From Rhipicephalus microplus (Eukaryota > Arthropoda > Arachnida > Ixodida > Ixodidae): a DNA stretch of 64,000 nucleotides. Both the position numbers and the translations under genes were made by a program. Of this stretch, positions 1 through 12,800 are shown piece by piece (the first letter of the stretch is position 1; every line of letters begins with the position of its first letter). The notes under the pieces were generated by a model. The model was given only the letters and a program-made list of their open reading frames with translations. It was not told the DNA's origin and ran no database searches. The stretch lies in the NCBI RefSeq assembly GCF_043290135.1, contig NW_027464588.1:8254001-8318000 (forward strand), given 5' to 3'.

Positions 1-5
1 CCTGA

Positions 6-1463
6 ACTGGAAAACGCCCGCTCATCGAAGACGGCCTACGTGTATCCTCCGAATCTGTTACTCTGCCTCCTCGCAGCAGCCTTTTTATCAACGTTGAATG
101 TGACCAAGACGTCCCCGATGCTGTAATTGCAGAAGGAAATTGGTCCCCACTTTTTGCACAACAAATCTGCGTTTCTCGAGGTATTGTTCAGCCCAGTAGA
201 AAGCAGGCTTGCCTATTAGTCACGAATTTCAGCGAGGATTATCGCCATCTTACAAAACACACTGCGATCGCATACCTTGAGGATATTGCCGACGTCCCTG
301 GTCCCTCAACATTATCTGCTCTTTCGTCGTGCGATGATTTCGCCATGACATTTGCAAGCACTGTCGACGTAAACCTGTGTCTACCGTCTGCACAACTGAA
401 ACGTCTTTTGAAGCTACTCGGCTCATTTCGGGACTGCTTCGCTACGACTTCGAAAGTTAACCAAACACCGCTTGCCAAGCATCGTATCATCGAGCCTACC
501 GAGAGACCCATTCGACAGCATGCCTACAGAGTCTCGCAAAAAGAACAAGACGTTATACGCCAACAGGTCCAGCAGATGCTCAAGGTCGATGTCATCCAGC
601 CATCGACCAGGCCCTGGGCGTCTCCTGTTGTGTTATTAAAGAAAAAAGATGGTACTCTGCGATTTTGCGTCGACTACCGAAAGTTGAATAAGATCACGAA
701 GAAAGACGTGTATCCTTTACCACGAGTAGATGACTCGCTGGACCGCATTCGCAGTGCTCGTTACTTTTCTTCCATAGATCTACGCAGCGGCTATTGGCAA
801 GTATCTGTTGATGAGCGCGACCGCGAAAAGATCGCCTTCATTACTCCTGACGGACTCTACGAGTTGAAGGTCCTTCCCTTCGGCTTATGCTCGGCACCAG
901 CTACTTTTCAAAGAATGATGGACACGGTTCTTTCTGGGCTAAAATGGCAATCGTGTCTTGTCTACCTTGACGATGTGGTCGTCTTCTCGGACGCGTTTGA
1001 GCAGGACGTCCAGCGCTTACAGGCAGTTCTTCAGGCGATTCGAACAGCTGGACTTTCTCTCAAACCTGAGAAATGCCACTTTGCATTCGAGGAACTGAAA
1101 GTTTTTAATCACGTCGTCAGCCACGCAGGTATACATCCAGACCCTGAGAAAACGAAAGCTGTTGCCGCATTTCCTGTCCCAACGAACAAGTGCGACCTCC
1201 GCCGATTTCTGGGACTCTGCGCATATTACAGACGCTTCGTCAAAGGCTTTTCTAAAATCGCTGAACCGCTAAATGAACTTACGAAAGACGGCGTACCGTT
1301 TGTTTGGGGTCATGATCAGCATCACGCCTTTGAGACGCTACAAAACCATCTCCAAGCCCACCTGTACTCGGTCACTTTGACGATAACGCTGCCACAGAGC
1401 TACACACGGATGCCAGCAACGTCGGACTTGGAGCTGTACTGGTTAAATAGCAAAATGGCGTAG
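6..1463 (+). pseudogene. Gypsy copy 1 pol: linker and reverse transcriptase
   Basis: Frame 3 is open from position 6 to 1463. It covers the protease-RT linker and the reverse transcriptase: the segment with [20 protein letters not shown], the LRSGYWQV block, the PFGLCSAPATFQR block and the YLDD catalytic box at 963-974. It continues into the connection domain (RRFLGLCAYYRRFVKGF). Near 1355-1365 the frame is lost by what looks like a one-base loss compared with related elements. The RNase H start is then read out of frame and ends at 1463. The same break is in copy 2. The 5' boundary is open, so the true start is not visible. Confidence 0.9.
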
Positions 1464-1486
1464 AGCGCGTGATTGCCTTTGCAAGT

Positions 1487-3096
1487 CGAACTCATCTGCA
1501 GAGAAAAACTACTCTGCAACAGAAAAGGAATGCTTAGCCTTTGTTTGGGCTATAACAAAGTTTCGCCCTTATTTATACGGTCGACCATTCAGGGTAGTTA
1601 GCGACCACCATTCTTTATGCTGGCTCGCCAGCCTCAAAGACCCTTCCGGTCGTCTATCACGCTGGAGCATTCGGCTGCAAGAATTTGACGTTACAGTCAT
1701 TCACAAGTCAGGACGCAAACACACTGATGCTGACTGTCTCTCACGTGCACCAATTGGAAGTACGAACGCGGACGTTGAAGAGGACGATACATTCCTTTCC
1801 TCTGTGTCAGCAACCGACTTGGCTCAACAACAACGCGACGACATGGAGCTAAGCCCGCTGATTGACTACCTCGAAGGCCGAAAACGCAGCCTTCCTCGAA
1901 ACTTCGCACGTTCGCTGGCCTCGTTCTGCATCAGGGATGGAGTCCTCTATAAGAAAAATTTCGACCATACCCAGGCTACTTACCTACTGGTGGCGCCGAC
2001 CTCGCTTCGGGACGATATTTTACATGCTTGTCACGACGAACCATCATCCGGACACCTTGGCTACACGCGCACATTGGAAAGAATTCGCCGCTCACACTAC
2101 TGGCTCCGCCTCGCGAAGACAGTCAAGCAGTACGTCCACACATGCCGCGACTGTCAACACCGTAAGACTCCACCTGTCCGACCAGCAGGACTACTACAGC
2201 CTATCGCCACGCCGAAGACACCATTCCATCAAATTGGCATTGACTTGCTTGGCTCATTTCCCACCTCTTCGTCTGGAAACCGGTGGGTTGTGGTTGCCAC
2301 CGATTATTTAACGCGTTACAGTGAAACAAAGGCCCTGGCCAAAGCTACCGCAGCCGAAGTCGCACAGTTTTTTGTCACCAGCATCATAGTTCGTCACGGA
2401 GCGCCATTTATAATATTTACTGATCGTGGTACAGCTTTCACCGCACAAATTCTTCAAGAAGTGCTGAGACTAAGTGGTACAGAACATCGAAAAACCACGG
2501 GTTATCGCCAAACAAATGGACTCACTGAACGGTTGAACAAGACCATTGCAGAAATGCTATCAATGTATGTGGCCGTTGATCACAAGAACTGGGATGATAT
2601 ACTCCCTTACGTAACTTTTGCTTACAACACAGCAGTCCAAGAGAGTACAGGTTTCACCCCATTTTGCTTAGTTCATGGTCGAGAGGTCACTACAATGCTC
2701 GACGCAATGCTCCTTCCCAACAACTTGAGCATGTTCAGCACGGACGCTACATTGTTCGCTCAACGCGCCGAGGAGGCCCGTCAACTCGCCCGATGCCGTA
2801 TTCAGGCTCGCCAAACTGCCGACACACACCGCTACAACCTTACACACCGAGAGGTTACCTTCAAACCAGGCGATGAAGTTTGGGTGTGGACTCCCATCCG
2901 ACAGCGTGGTCACTCTGAGAAGTTGCTTCGGCGCTACTTCGGCCCTTACAAAGTTCTGCGCCGACTCAGTGACGTTACGTATGAAGTTCTCCCTGAGGGC
3001 GCCTCAAGACGTTCCTTTCGGTTTCCACAAAGTGATGTGGTGCACGTGTCAAGACTCAAGCCGTATTTCTCGCGTCATACATCGAACGTGGACTAA
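1487..3096 (+). pseudogene. Gypsy copy 1 pol: RNase H remainder and integrase
   Basis: This frame carries the rest of RNase H (the SDHHSLCWLASLKDPSGRLS block), then an integrase with an HHCC-type zinc region (HLGYTRTLERIRRSHYW then CRDC), catalytic core segments GIDLLGSF, FTDRGTAF and TERLNK that supply the DDE residues, and a C-terminal domain ending HVSRLKPYFSR. Compared with copy 2, four bases are missing around 1480-1495, which uncouples this frame from the bases before it. No natural start codon is expected, since in an intact element it is part of one pol polyprotein. Confidence 0.88.
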
Positions 3097-3311
3097 GTTA
3101 CCATGCAATGACAATTTTTTTTGTCACTGTGGTTTTTTTATTGTCTTGCGTACTTACTCCTTTCTTTATTGAGTACTTCTATGACGCCAGCCCATTTTTT
3201 CCCCTTACGACGGAGTTGTTGGGTTATATGGTAGCATCTTTTTTTCTAATTTTTTTTTTCTTAACGCTCTTTACCAGCATCGAGCCGATGCTTTTCGAGG
3301 AGAGGTAGTAA

Positions 3312-3447
3312 TGTCACAGGTAATAGGTATGAGCCATCAACTGTAGGTAGAATCTTTTGCAAGTGAAGAAAGAAGAGGGCTTTTGCGTCCTGGTCTGAGG
3401 GCAAGCAAGACGTCGTTTCGTCGCTGTCTGTAATTACGTTCGTGGCA
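3312..3447 (+). repeat. 3' LTR of Gypsy copy 1
   Basis: 136 bp from TGTCACAGG to CGTGGCA, with TG...CA ends. It matches the 3' LTR of copy 2 (22452-22587) almost exactly and the 132-bp 5' LTR of copy 2 more loosely. It is preceded by the purine-rich GAGGAGAGG and followed by ATAT, the same 4 bp that flank copy 2. Confidence 0.8.
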
Positions 3448-4229
3448 ATATATTCATCATATAAAAGCACCACCATCAAGCGGACATTCCAAAGACTAAA
3501 TGAGAGGTGGCTACCTACTACCATTACATACATCACGGACGCGCGACCCACGGAATAAGAAGCTTCGCCTCTAAAACATCGCTGATCCCTCCGCGATAGG
3601 AGTCAGTAAAACACGAAAGTAATATGCATCCTTAGGAAACTGGTTTAAAGTTAATACTACATTGAGGTAAGAGGGCTTGCACAATGTCTATTGGTTAACA
3701 CGGATGCATTCACGTTGTCGCTTAGTCATACATCTCTATCCCGACGACTGGATCCCATAATTAAGGAATAAAGAAACCCTTGTGGCGACAGATGCTAGTG
3801 GTAGTTCAAGTAGTTAAGGGGGAGAGCACAAATAGAGAATAAAATGTGACAGCCGGTAAAGTGTGACTGATTGGACGAGAAACTCACGCCAAGGTCACCT
3901 ATAAACACCACTTACAGACCAATGCCTGGCCCGGCGACAAAGAAACGCAACGCGCGTCGCCTGTTACTTTCGGTATGCGGTGATTGTTCGAGGGGTGAGC
4001 GTTCGTGGGGAACGCCGAGTTAAAGCCAGATGAAGTCTGTGGGCGTGTCAGATCTCTTTGAAATAGCTGGATGCTATGAACGACACCGACGAGTGGCTGG
4101 ATGAATGGTTGTATCCGGGTGTACCCATTAGATAAGGCGGTGGCTCAAGCCACCTAGCCATAAAGCAAAGTACTGCCACTGTGTGTTTAAGGACTGAGTG
4201 TTACTCACGCCTCGATTGTAGCCACCAAT
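3448..4229 (+). repeat. Duplicated flank shared with 22588-23369, ending in a LINE 3' remnant
   Basis: This non-coding stretch matches 22588-23369 with only scattered substitutions, then diverges abruptly after GCCACCAAT. The last ~140 bp (about 4091-4229) correspond, on the - strand, to the 3' end of the CR1-like LINE seen complete after 23370, including the hairpin-like GGTGGCTCAAGCCACC. Because flank and element are both shared, copies 1 and 2 appear to come from segmental duplication rather than two insertions. Confidence 0.75.
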
Positions 4230-5645
4230 GGACAAGTGAACGCATCCTACGCTATAACTTCGTGAATTATCACCACTGTGTGTTTTCGAAAGCGTGCGTC
4301 TTAGAATACTGCATGAAGTTACACATTTAGCATAATAATTCAGTCCCAACTACGGGGAGCAGATGATGGCCTCTTTTTTGACAGCGCTCATAAGAAAGGA
4401 AAACCTCGTGGCACTTTTTGATAACATGACCAGGAAACAGCATGAACTGAAAGAAAATGACAGGCCACTCTTTCAAGGAAGAACACAAAATCAAGCATGT
4501 GCACTGAAACTTTTCACATGGTGTTACCACGACAGATCAACCAAAAGCGAATTTCTATAGCCTTTCTCTTTCTATTCATGTTGTTTTTGAGCTCATACAT
4601 AATACTGTTTTTCTATCAAGCCGCTTAGCCTACCACCATATTGCACCTTGAGGCCTCCTTGTTTCTATCACGCGGTTGAAAACAGATACTTTGCCTGAGA
4701 CGCTCACTACTGCTGACATTGACACTTTAGCGAGAGTTCACTAAACTGGTAGTGGGACGTCGGCGTTTAGGCTTGACAGCGTTTGACCATCCTATAACTA
4801 AAAGGAAATGCAGCGCGAGCAACGCAAACTAAATATAAGACACGAGATGGCAAACCAGATGGCATAGTTAGCGCTGGTATGTCATCTCGTGTGTTACTTT
4901 GCGCCTGCATTTCAAATTGTTTCTGATGTACAACCGCAAGACCCAATGGACCTTTTTTATAATTCGCAAGTGCGCTTCCCCTGAACTGCTTCTCTTTTGA
5001 ATAAGTAATGGTGGTGCCTGTCGTGCTTCATGCGGAGACGTGGTCCTAGGTCCTAGTCATAGGCATGCGTAGCGCTCGTAGTCAGGTCCATTGCTGCGCC
5101 CACCACCCTCTCTATTAGGTAAATATTGGGGGCCGATTTGACGATCTCCCTCTTGTGTGGCTAGCAGGGTGCCCCGTTTCCGAGTCAATGTAAGGAGCAG
5201 ATCTTGCGCCCCCTCTTAGGTGACTAGGGGGCGCCGCCGTCCCTTCTGCCCCTTTCGTGCACACGCCTGAGTCCTAGTTGAACGTGCTCGGTCTTGTCTA
5301 TTATGAGTGCCTAATTTTGAGAGGCTACAAACATTTTCCCCATTATTCCATACGCGAGACCCGCTTAAACAAGCTATTCGGACAGAATGACAAGCCACCA
5401 ATATTCGCTCAAGCCACATAGCAGGAAAGCAAACTTTACAGTTTTGAAAAGGGTCTATATTAGGCACAATTCGGAATGTCTTAATATTTTTAGCACATCG
5501 CCTACACGCTCCTACCCGCAAGCAACTAAACCAAGTCTTACGCTATTTAGAACCTAGTCCAATGATGTCTCCACAAAGCGGCAGTATTGCGTAAAATGAA
5601 GGCAGCAGATTACATATTTTGCAACGCTTACGCACTGTAGCTTCG
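4230..5645. other. Non-coding stretch upstream of the first SLC41 exon
   Basis: No coding feature or clear repeat can be supported. Around 4800-4910 there is an imperfect inverted repeat centred near 4865 with ACACGAGATGGCA-like arms. The bases just before 5641 read CGCACTGTAG, which could be a 3' splice site, so an upstream 5' UTR exon could lie here or outside the window. No convincing TATA box or CpG-rich promoter was seen. Confidence 0.4.
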
Positions 5646-5993
5646 ATGCGGCCATCCACCACGGTACCCTCGGAGGGAGGCCGTCAGGACCCTCGCAACG
5701 ACGACGTAAGCTTGTCGTTGCCTGTTCGTGAGATCGGCCAGGCGTCGTTCATGCTTTCACCAACGCCAGATCCTTGTCCGTCCGAGGCGGGTGCACCCCT
5801 CTCGATTGACGCCTGCGTCGGCACTGCCCTTATCGGCCGTGCAAGTGTGCCACACACGGCTATTGGGAGCGCCACTCCTGGTGAACGAACGATGAACGCT
5901 CAGCTGACCTCGACGGCGCTCCAGGTGTTTGTGCCCTTTATCCTGGCTGGCTTCGGCTCCACCTTGGCTGGCATCCTGCTCGACGTGGTCAAG
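5646..5993 (+). CDS. SLC41: SLC41 exon 1: N-terminal cytoplasmic region and first membrane helix
   Basis: Starting at ATG 5646, 116 codons read through a polar Ser/Pro-rich tail of about 80 residues. They then enter a hydrophobic helix containing TALQVFVPFILAGFGSTLAG and end at DVVK. This matches the position and character of the first helix of SLC41 proteins. The exon ends AAG|GTAAAA at 5993, phase 0. The frame is open back to 5595 but has no earlier ATG. An acceptor-like CTGTAG at 5635-5640 means the exon could start at 5641, with the true start in an upstream exon. The exon is richer in G and C than the flanking intron, as expected for coding sequence here. Confidence 0.85.
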
Positions 5994-8674
5994 GTAAAAT
6001 GGCTGAGTGTAACAGCGAACTACTGAGTCACTTAAAATAAGAGCTTCATAAACAAGTTTGATAAACGTTGTGAAATATTAAAATGCACTGTTGTAATAAG
6101 GGAGACACTCACAAATGAAGAAAGAAAAAAAACAGACCGAAACAAGTAGGCGCAGTCTCTCAATTGTGAATATTTCGTGAGGCAGCAATTGGAGCCGCTC
6201 CATAATAAAAAAGGGAGAAACGAGAGTACAAATAAAAGTAAAGTATGTCATGGCTGATTTTACTGTCTGGGAATTAGTATATTAGGAAAGAGAAACGTGC
6301 CCTATCAGAAGCAGTTGACAGTTTATTCTGCTTTGTTCGTGCACAAAGTAGAACGAATATATGCTACAGAAACAAATTATAATATCACGCGAAATACGGC
6401 AAGCAGTTCGAAACTTGCAGCGTGCAGCTCGAGGAGAAAGCACGCACGAAAGGAGCATACACAGGACGCGTGCAGAGTAACATTTGTCGCGGATCGAATT
6501 CTTACTTATTCGTGTGTGAGCAGCTTTGGATAAACTCAATTCGAGTAGCTAGCGAAGCAACCTTCGTGCTCACCTTAACTACTGTAACTTAAAAGCAATC
6601 TTGCCGTGGAAGTGCAAGAAGTACATAGCGCCTTAATCGCGAGATTAGTGGGCGTGCATGAACGACCACGTTTTGTGAAGACGAGCACGCATCTTCAGAC
6701 ACAGGATGACGACCTTTACCGCGTGCCCAATGCATGTCTTTCGTGCCATTTCGCTACAGATGTGAACGCGCTGAACGACCTATCATGTGTATGAAAAGCT
6801 GGACAACGTACACTCCATGGCCTAGTGGTTTTGTGCCGCCCGCTGTGCATTGGGAGGTTGTATGTTCGAAACCCGGGGAGAAGTTTGCCATCGGTGAGGA
6901 TATATTTTGCGCGATATCAGTGACGGAAATAGGTCAGCGGAGTTGTGGTGCACCTCGGCAAAAACACATTTGTGGTAAAACTGATAAATCTAGAGATTCT
7001 ATCGTGGGCGTGGCTAGGGTTGCCCATTTAGTGTGAGAGTCAATTTTCATCGCACTCGCCCCCCTCCCTCTTCGTTGGCAAAATCCAAACGACAACGTGC
7101 ATTACAATGGGTTAAGAACTTGGAAATCATGCGGAGACTTCCTTCGCCCAAGGGCTAGCCTGAGTTGAAGACGGGAAGTAGACAGTTCCTGAAATGCAAC
7201 GTCAGGTGTCTTCACTTGCCAATAGTTTAAAATACCTGTGTATTCATAATTGAACAAACGCATGAGGCAGACTCTGCAAACACCCTTTTAAGTGAGTAAT
7301 AGAATGCCACGTCCCTATGTCTCTCCTGTACGCACTCCTATGATGCTATATATGCAACTACTGACTTGAGGCACTACATCATTTTTAGATTCGTTCACAA
7401 ATTTGTTGCAGTTTCATCATAACATTCGAGCAGTACTCAACTTTCAGAGGGCTTGTGGTTAAACCATTAGGTTGCTTATATATCACACATTGCCAGCGCC
7501 ATAGCATTTTCCACAGAAGAAACTTGCTAAAAAATAAGGCCTTATGACATGCTTGACGTGCCTTCACTGCAGGATCAGCGCAATGAAGCGTCTCACAAAC
7601 TTTATTCTATAAAAACGAGAGCAACCCGTATTTACGACACTAGAGAATCCATTGAGTTCATGGGCATGCACTGGTCGTGTGCGTGTAGCTTTTAACAACT
7701 CCTTCAAGTATTTCGGCAAAAAAGTACGTGTAAAATATTTCTCATCACAGTCCTAATCACACGCCCTGAATTGATTATTCGCATATTGTCAAGCTTCGAA
7801 ACCTTCAAATTGATAAATTGTTCTCCATCGCGCCTTTTAAAACAGCACTGCACAAACTGCGGTAATAGTGCGGAATATAAACTGTTGTACTAAGTAGTTC
7901 CAGTATTCTTCATTTGCAGTAATTGTATTACCTCGTATTTCAAAGTGAATGGTTCTTGTTGCAACTTATGAATTTAGTAAGGAAATCGCAGCGAACTTTT
8001 TGCCTCCGTAAGCACGACCAAACAGATTATGGTTATTGTTTTTGACGGCTACGTATTTAATATATACAAAGTGGCTGACCAAAAGCAACCACCTTTTAAA
8101 AATAGGCTGACTTGTTGGGTTGAGTAGCTATCCAATTTAAACCATCATTAGGTCTTTGTAATTGGAGTTCCGTAAAATTGAACGAATAAAAACTATTTGC
8201 ATTGTTTTAAAAGTTCTAAATAAAGCTTTGTTTTGATGTATGGTACAACTGAAATCTGTTTTTTTAATGTAAAAAGTGGCCACATATGCTATGATTACGT
8301 GTCCTGGTCGAATGGTTAGTAAAAAAGATTTTACCCTTACTGAAATTAAAAAAATATATAGTTTTTGCTTATACAAGCAATGCAGCACGAGGTGGTCGCT
8401 CAAGTTCTAGTACGACACGTGGATATGGGTCTTACTGATCACAACCGAAAATTTCTAGAAATTTTCAAGCTGGACCAAATCATAGCAATATCGTTTGATT
8501 GCTCGCAGGAAAGCTTAAGTGACACTTGTTGAGTTTAGCTCCTCTGTAATAAGATGCAAAGAGTTGAGAGAAAAAAATGTTCGGACTTTTATTGGTGTTG
8601 GGGGACACCGCATTCTGTTTTGCGACTACACCTTGTTTGAGCCTGCTCTATATGTTCTCATTCCAACAATGCAG
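5994..8674 (+). other. SLC41 intron 1 (2.7 kb)
   Basis: AT-rich intron with GTAAAA donor and AATGCAG acceptor. It contains one tRNA-like SINE head near 6810-6905. A segment at about 6410-6480 (GCAGCTCGAGG...GCACGAAAGG...CATACACAGGAC) resembles part of 46650-46800. Nothing else can be supported. Confidence 0.6.
6810..6905 (+). repeat. tRNA-like SINE head
   Basis: It contains an A-box-like TGGCCTAGTGGTTTTGTG and, about 35 nt later, a B-box-like GTTCGAAACCCGG, the spacing of an internal Pol III promoter. The flanks do not close into a tRNA acceptor stem, so this is a SINE head or tRNA pseudogene rather than a working tRNA. Confidence 0.5.
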
Positions 8675-8782
8675 GAGTGGCCGGTGTATGTGATAGTGCA
8701 CCACATATTCGTGGTCATTCCACCTTTGCTGGGACTCAGCGGCAACCTGGAGCAGACCCTGGTTGCGAGGCTTAGCACCCAG
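8675..8782 (+). CDS. SLC41: SLC41 exon 2: first GN motif
   Basis: This exon is 36 codons, exactly in phase 0 at both ends, bounded by AATGCAG|GAG and CCCAG|GTGCGT. It begins EWPVYVIVHHIFVVIPP and ends with GLSGNLEQTLVARLSTQ. The P-x-L-x-G-L-x-G-N signature is the hallmark of the first MgtE-like half and lies near the ion path in the family. It joins exon 1 without a gap relative to other SLC41 proteins. The start of the inverted-repeat element at 8830 is only 48 bp past the donor. Confidence 0.93.
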
Positions 8783-8829
8783 GTGCGTATTCAGTGTGCC
8801 ACTCTTCGACCCACATAATACAGACCTAA

Positions 8830-9863
8830 TACCTGTGTCACACGGGCGCGCAAAAAGTCTTTTAAGTAAGCTGTCTTTTACGAAGTTCAAAGACATTTAA
8901 TATAAAGGTGTTTGCGGCGCAGACACATGGCAGCAACGATCTCCATTTAGTGTTTCCGTTCGAAGACGCTTGCGAAATCGTGGCGCTAGCAGTTAAAAGA
9001 AAAGCAATGAAAATTAAACGAGGTATCAAGATGTACAAATTAAACACTTGTTGCACTGCTCGTTTCTTCAAATAAATTTAAGAATAAGACATGAATAAAC
9101 ACCAGTGTGAAAGTTTGTTGCACTAGTTAAGGAAGCATTCCCATAACTAGCGACGTGCACAAGTCCGTTAGGCACCACTGGGCTTTTATTTACCGTATTT
9201 GTTTTTCGCTGCTCTCTACTGCTCTCGACACGTTATGGGCGACCGCACGGGAGAAAAAGCGAGGATCGCAAGCCTCAAGGCCTGCCTTCTCGCTCTGGAA
9301 AGCGAGGCAGACGCTGCAAAAGCAGCCAAGGAGAGGTTAACGTGTCTGCTTCCGACCATTGCAGACGCTGCCTTTTCCGTGGGGCGCCGGCTGCTTGATC
9401 TGTGGAGTTGGCCATAGACGCTCGGACTCGGACAACTTGAATGACGGGCAAACACACGACTGCCACGCTTTCCTCGCTTGTGCAAAATGGCGCGGCGCGA
9501 GACCGAGCGTCACCACGTGATATTGCCGGCGCGTTGTAGCTGCTTACGAGAGTAGAAAAGGAAATAACCATTAGAAGAGTTCATTACGCCTTTTGCAGGA
9601 TATGAAATTTGTTGTTACAAAGAGGTTTGGTGACAGAAAAATAAGCATTTGCTCTTTTTTTCCCACCACTCGAAAATTGCTGGTGCCCACTGGTTTCGAG
9701 GCTACTCATTCGGAGCCGTAAAAGAGATCGACGAACTCCGCTTACGAAAAAGACCGCTTCTGAAAAGGAGTTCGCTCTGTGCCGTGTGTCTGCTGTCAGA
9801 AACTCCTTTTCAGAAAAAGACCGCTTACTTAAAAGACATTTAAGTGCCCGTGTGACAGGGGTA
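8830..9863. mobile_element. Non-autonomous inverted-repeat DNA transposon
   Basis: The left end reads TACCTGTGTCACACGGGC... and then TCTTTTAAGTAAGC. The reverse complement of the right end reads TACCCCTGTCACACGGGC... and then TCTTTTAAGTAAGC. The imperfect terminal repeats extend about 60 bp. Both ends are flanked by TAA (8827-8829 and 9864-9866), a possible 3-bp target duplication of the type made by PIF/Harbinger elements. The right end also has a subterminal inverted repeat (CTGAAAAGGAGTT and AACTCCTTTTCAG). No transposase is visible. A small open frame (9232-9417) has no recognised domain. It begins 48 bp after SLC41 exon 2. Confidence 0.6.
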
Positions 9864-9866
9864 TAA

Positions 9867-12800
9867 TCCACGTCCTCACTTGTCTATTCAACTTGCACTA
9901 TTCGAATATACGTTTTTATGCGTGCCTGTAGGACTGTAGCTTTCAGTTGCTCCTTAGAGTATCATGTTTAAATTTTAATCACACCCTCACCTAAATTACA
10001 AAACTTATTGATTTTCGATGGCGTCTTCCATAGCATAAGCTCCTTTTGATGTTTGCATCTCATAAAACAACGAACCCATTCTTCCTTGTTTAGGCACACT
10101 TTTAAGACGCCTAACTGAAGTATCTGACTCACCCTAATACTCGCAGTTTCATGGACTTTACGTCTTGTCCATAAGCGTAATCCCCGCTCCACTACTGTTA
10201 TTGCACACAATTTTCAGAAGATTTGAAGAGGAATCGTCTATAAGATGGTATCCTGAAGCTAGTTAAGTACTGTTACTAGACAAAATGCAGTCATTATTTG
10301 AACCAGTGTGGCCTAAAAGAGAAGCAAAGTTCACTAATTCAGGTGTGCTTGTTAAGGTTATAAAATAGTAAAACCCTTCAGCGCTCTGTAAATAGGTACA
10401 AAATAAAGGTGACGCTTTGAAAGTCATTCAAATTTGATGCTACTATAGCACTTAGCATAACTTTAGTCACTTTGATCGCAAAAACAATGCAATAGACATA
10501 GATGCATAAACACAACTTGGCATGCATACTGGAACTTATGTTTGTAATGTTAAAGGGACATTAAAGTATATTAACTATTTCCGCCAGAAAGAAAGCTCAA
10601 TGCATGACTGCATCTAAAACGTCAATTTTATCAACGACAGTGCGCTACTTACCGTAAAATTGGGTAAATCCTCAAGAACACAAGCGCCGCAGTCAGACAT
10701 TCGTAAAATGATCCCGATTACATCAGATGAACCACGTACAGTTACTTTCTAGTAATTTGTTCAACTGCACTAAATAAAGAACCTTCGTGCATCAAAATAC
10801 GCAATAAAATGCTGCATTTAGTTTCTGTTTGATTAATGAAAAAAAACGGCAGACGTAACTATGGGGAATGGCGCAAGTGGTTCAAAAATGCAATTTCCGC
10901 GTAGTTACACTGTACAGATGGTGCCATATAGCGGGGCACAGTTGAACCAAAAAACGTCTCCAATCCTGGAGCCAATGGCGGGAAGTTGATCTATGGCCGT
11001 ATTTTTTGCTGTGGCTCCCACTGCTTTCGATATGCTGCTAGAAAGCCGGGCAACGTTGTGCATTGCAACAGTGACGCCAGTTGGTCCGAACTGTCCACTT
11101 TTTGAGGCAAGTAATTTGAAGTGCGCTAACTCGTTGCGGACCACTAAAACATGATTTTATTTCAAAATAGGCCTTTCCTTGGCACAAAAGTAAAACTTGA
11201 GGCTTATGGAGCAATATTTGTACAGTCAACGTCGACCTAATAGTTGTCTTTAGTATTTTTTTAGCGGGTCATCGAAGTCATGACCCGCTAAGTTAAAGCG
11301 TTGTGCCAAAGCAAACTTCCAATCGCTAGGAAAGAAAATACGCAGTAATAACTTAGTTATGAACTTTTTCAAGGGAGTTCTTGAATCCATGCAATATGAC
11401 ATAGTACATACCCAACAAAAACTGATGACAGTGGAGGCCTTATATCAATTTCTGACGTACAATTTACACGTGTGGCCTCCGCCAGATTGAGAATGAATTA
11501 AGCATAATCATAATATATTTCATAATTCATTGATGCATCTACCCCTCTCCCCCTCCAACTCCACGCCCTCGCATTTTTTTTTCGTTTTGAGGGAATGCGT
11601 TTTTCCCTTTAAAGAACCCAATTCGAAATGGCGGCCTCCTTATCGCCACCATGCCCGCTTTTAAAGTTGCCCTCTACTACTTTTTGCTTGTTTTGAAGGA
11701 GAGGGTATGAAGCACGCATACAGAAGCACTGAAGAAAGTAGTGCAGAATTGAAGACAAGATGTCGAAATGACGGCTATAGCGCATACTGAATGCAGGAAT
11801 TTTCCTTAACCATGCATAATATTACATAGCATAGCAAGAAGGTGGGAAGGGAAGTTAGGGCGTGGAGGAGTCTTGTGAGCATGACAGGGGAAATGAGGAG
11901 GCGAGAGGGTGAAACATGACGTAGTCTTATGAGGTTCACTTTAACAAAGAGCTAGAGTTTGCGCCCAGCCATATGAGGAATAAAGTGTAGCTTTGCTGCA
12001 GAAAGAGTCATGCGGACACAAAAGTAAGTCGTCCTGGCAGCGCGGTCTTGCTACACGTCAGCGAATTCCAGTCCGATACCATCTTGATAACGCTGCCCCA
12101 ACATCCTTACCATGTTCCCGTGGATGAGCCACACTTTTTCACGTGATAACGTCAGAAAGCTTGTTTCGCAGATATGCTGGCGTCTGCATCGGGGACGGCA
12201 TCGTTCGTCGGGAGCAAAAAATTATGATCTTGTCCATGATTGACACAAGAGTCAAATGAAATGAATTAACGATAAGCATGTCCGGGACCGAGTGAGGATC
12301 GAATGCCAGCCATTTCCTTTTCAAACATGTAGTCAGCCACACAGCCACGTCGATGCTCGGAAATGCAGCTAAAATTACTTCCTGTACTTGAAAATGCAGT
12401 CAAAAGAACTTTCATGCTTTACAAACACAAAAGTGTTGTATACAGGCTTCATAATATAACGTGACATAGCGCTGTAAAAATCGCGTGGTACAGGAGTACA
12501 TTGACACTGGGTGTAATAACACCCGATAATCATAATGACTCGTGGTTTGAAGCCTGCCACAGATGACAAAATCACGGACGTTAAGGCACGTATCCGCTTG
12601 CTACAATGTAGTGGGTGCATAGAAAGCTAAAAACAGATACTTAGCTCTCATAAATGTTTCTGGTTGAAAGTGTACTACCCTCTACAGAGAGTACAGTTAT
12701 ATGCAAAAACTTCATTGACACAAGCTACTTTCAGCTTTATCGTTTACATTGAAGTAATCCACGATTTGAACTTTTCGGGTTACATGACACATAAAACATT

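Larger units (their letters stand above)
1..3447 (+). mobile_element. Ty3/Gypsy LTR retrotransposon, copy 1 (3' part, cut by window edge)
   Basis: The window opens inside pol of a Ty3/Gypsy element. Order seen: protease-RT linker, reverse transcriptase, RNase H, integrase, a polypurine-rich stretch, and a 136-bp 3' LTR (3312-3447) beginning TGTCAC and ending GGCA, followed by ATAT. The sequence is nearly identical to copy 2 (19136 onward). It has at least two coding breaks shared with copy 2 and one private 4-nt deletion, so it is not autonomous. Gag, protease and the 5' LTR, if present, lie outside the window. Confidence 0.93.

Noticed and set aside
4800..4910. Inverted repeat around ACACGAGATGGCA
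   Set aside because: Arms match only partly and no terminal duplication is visible; not enough to call a transposon.
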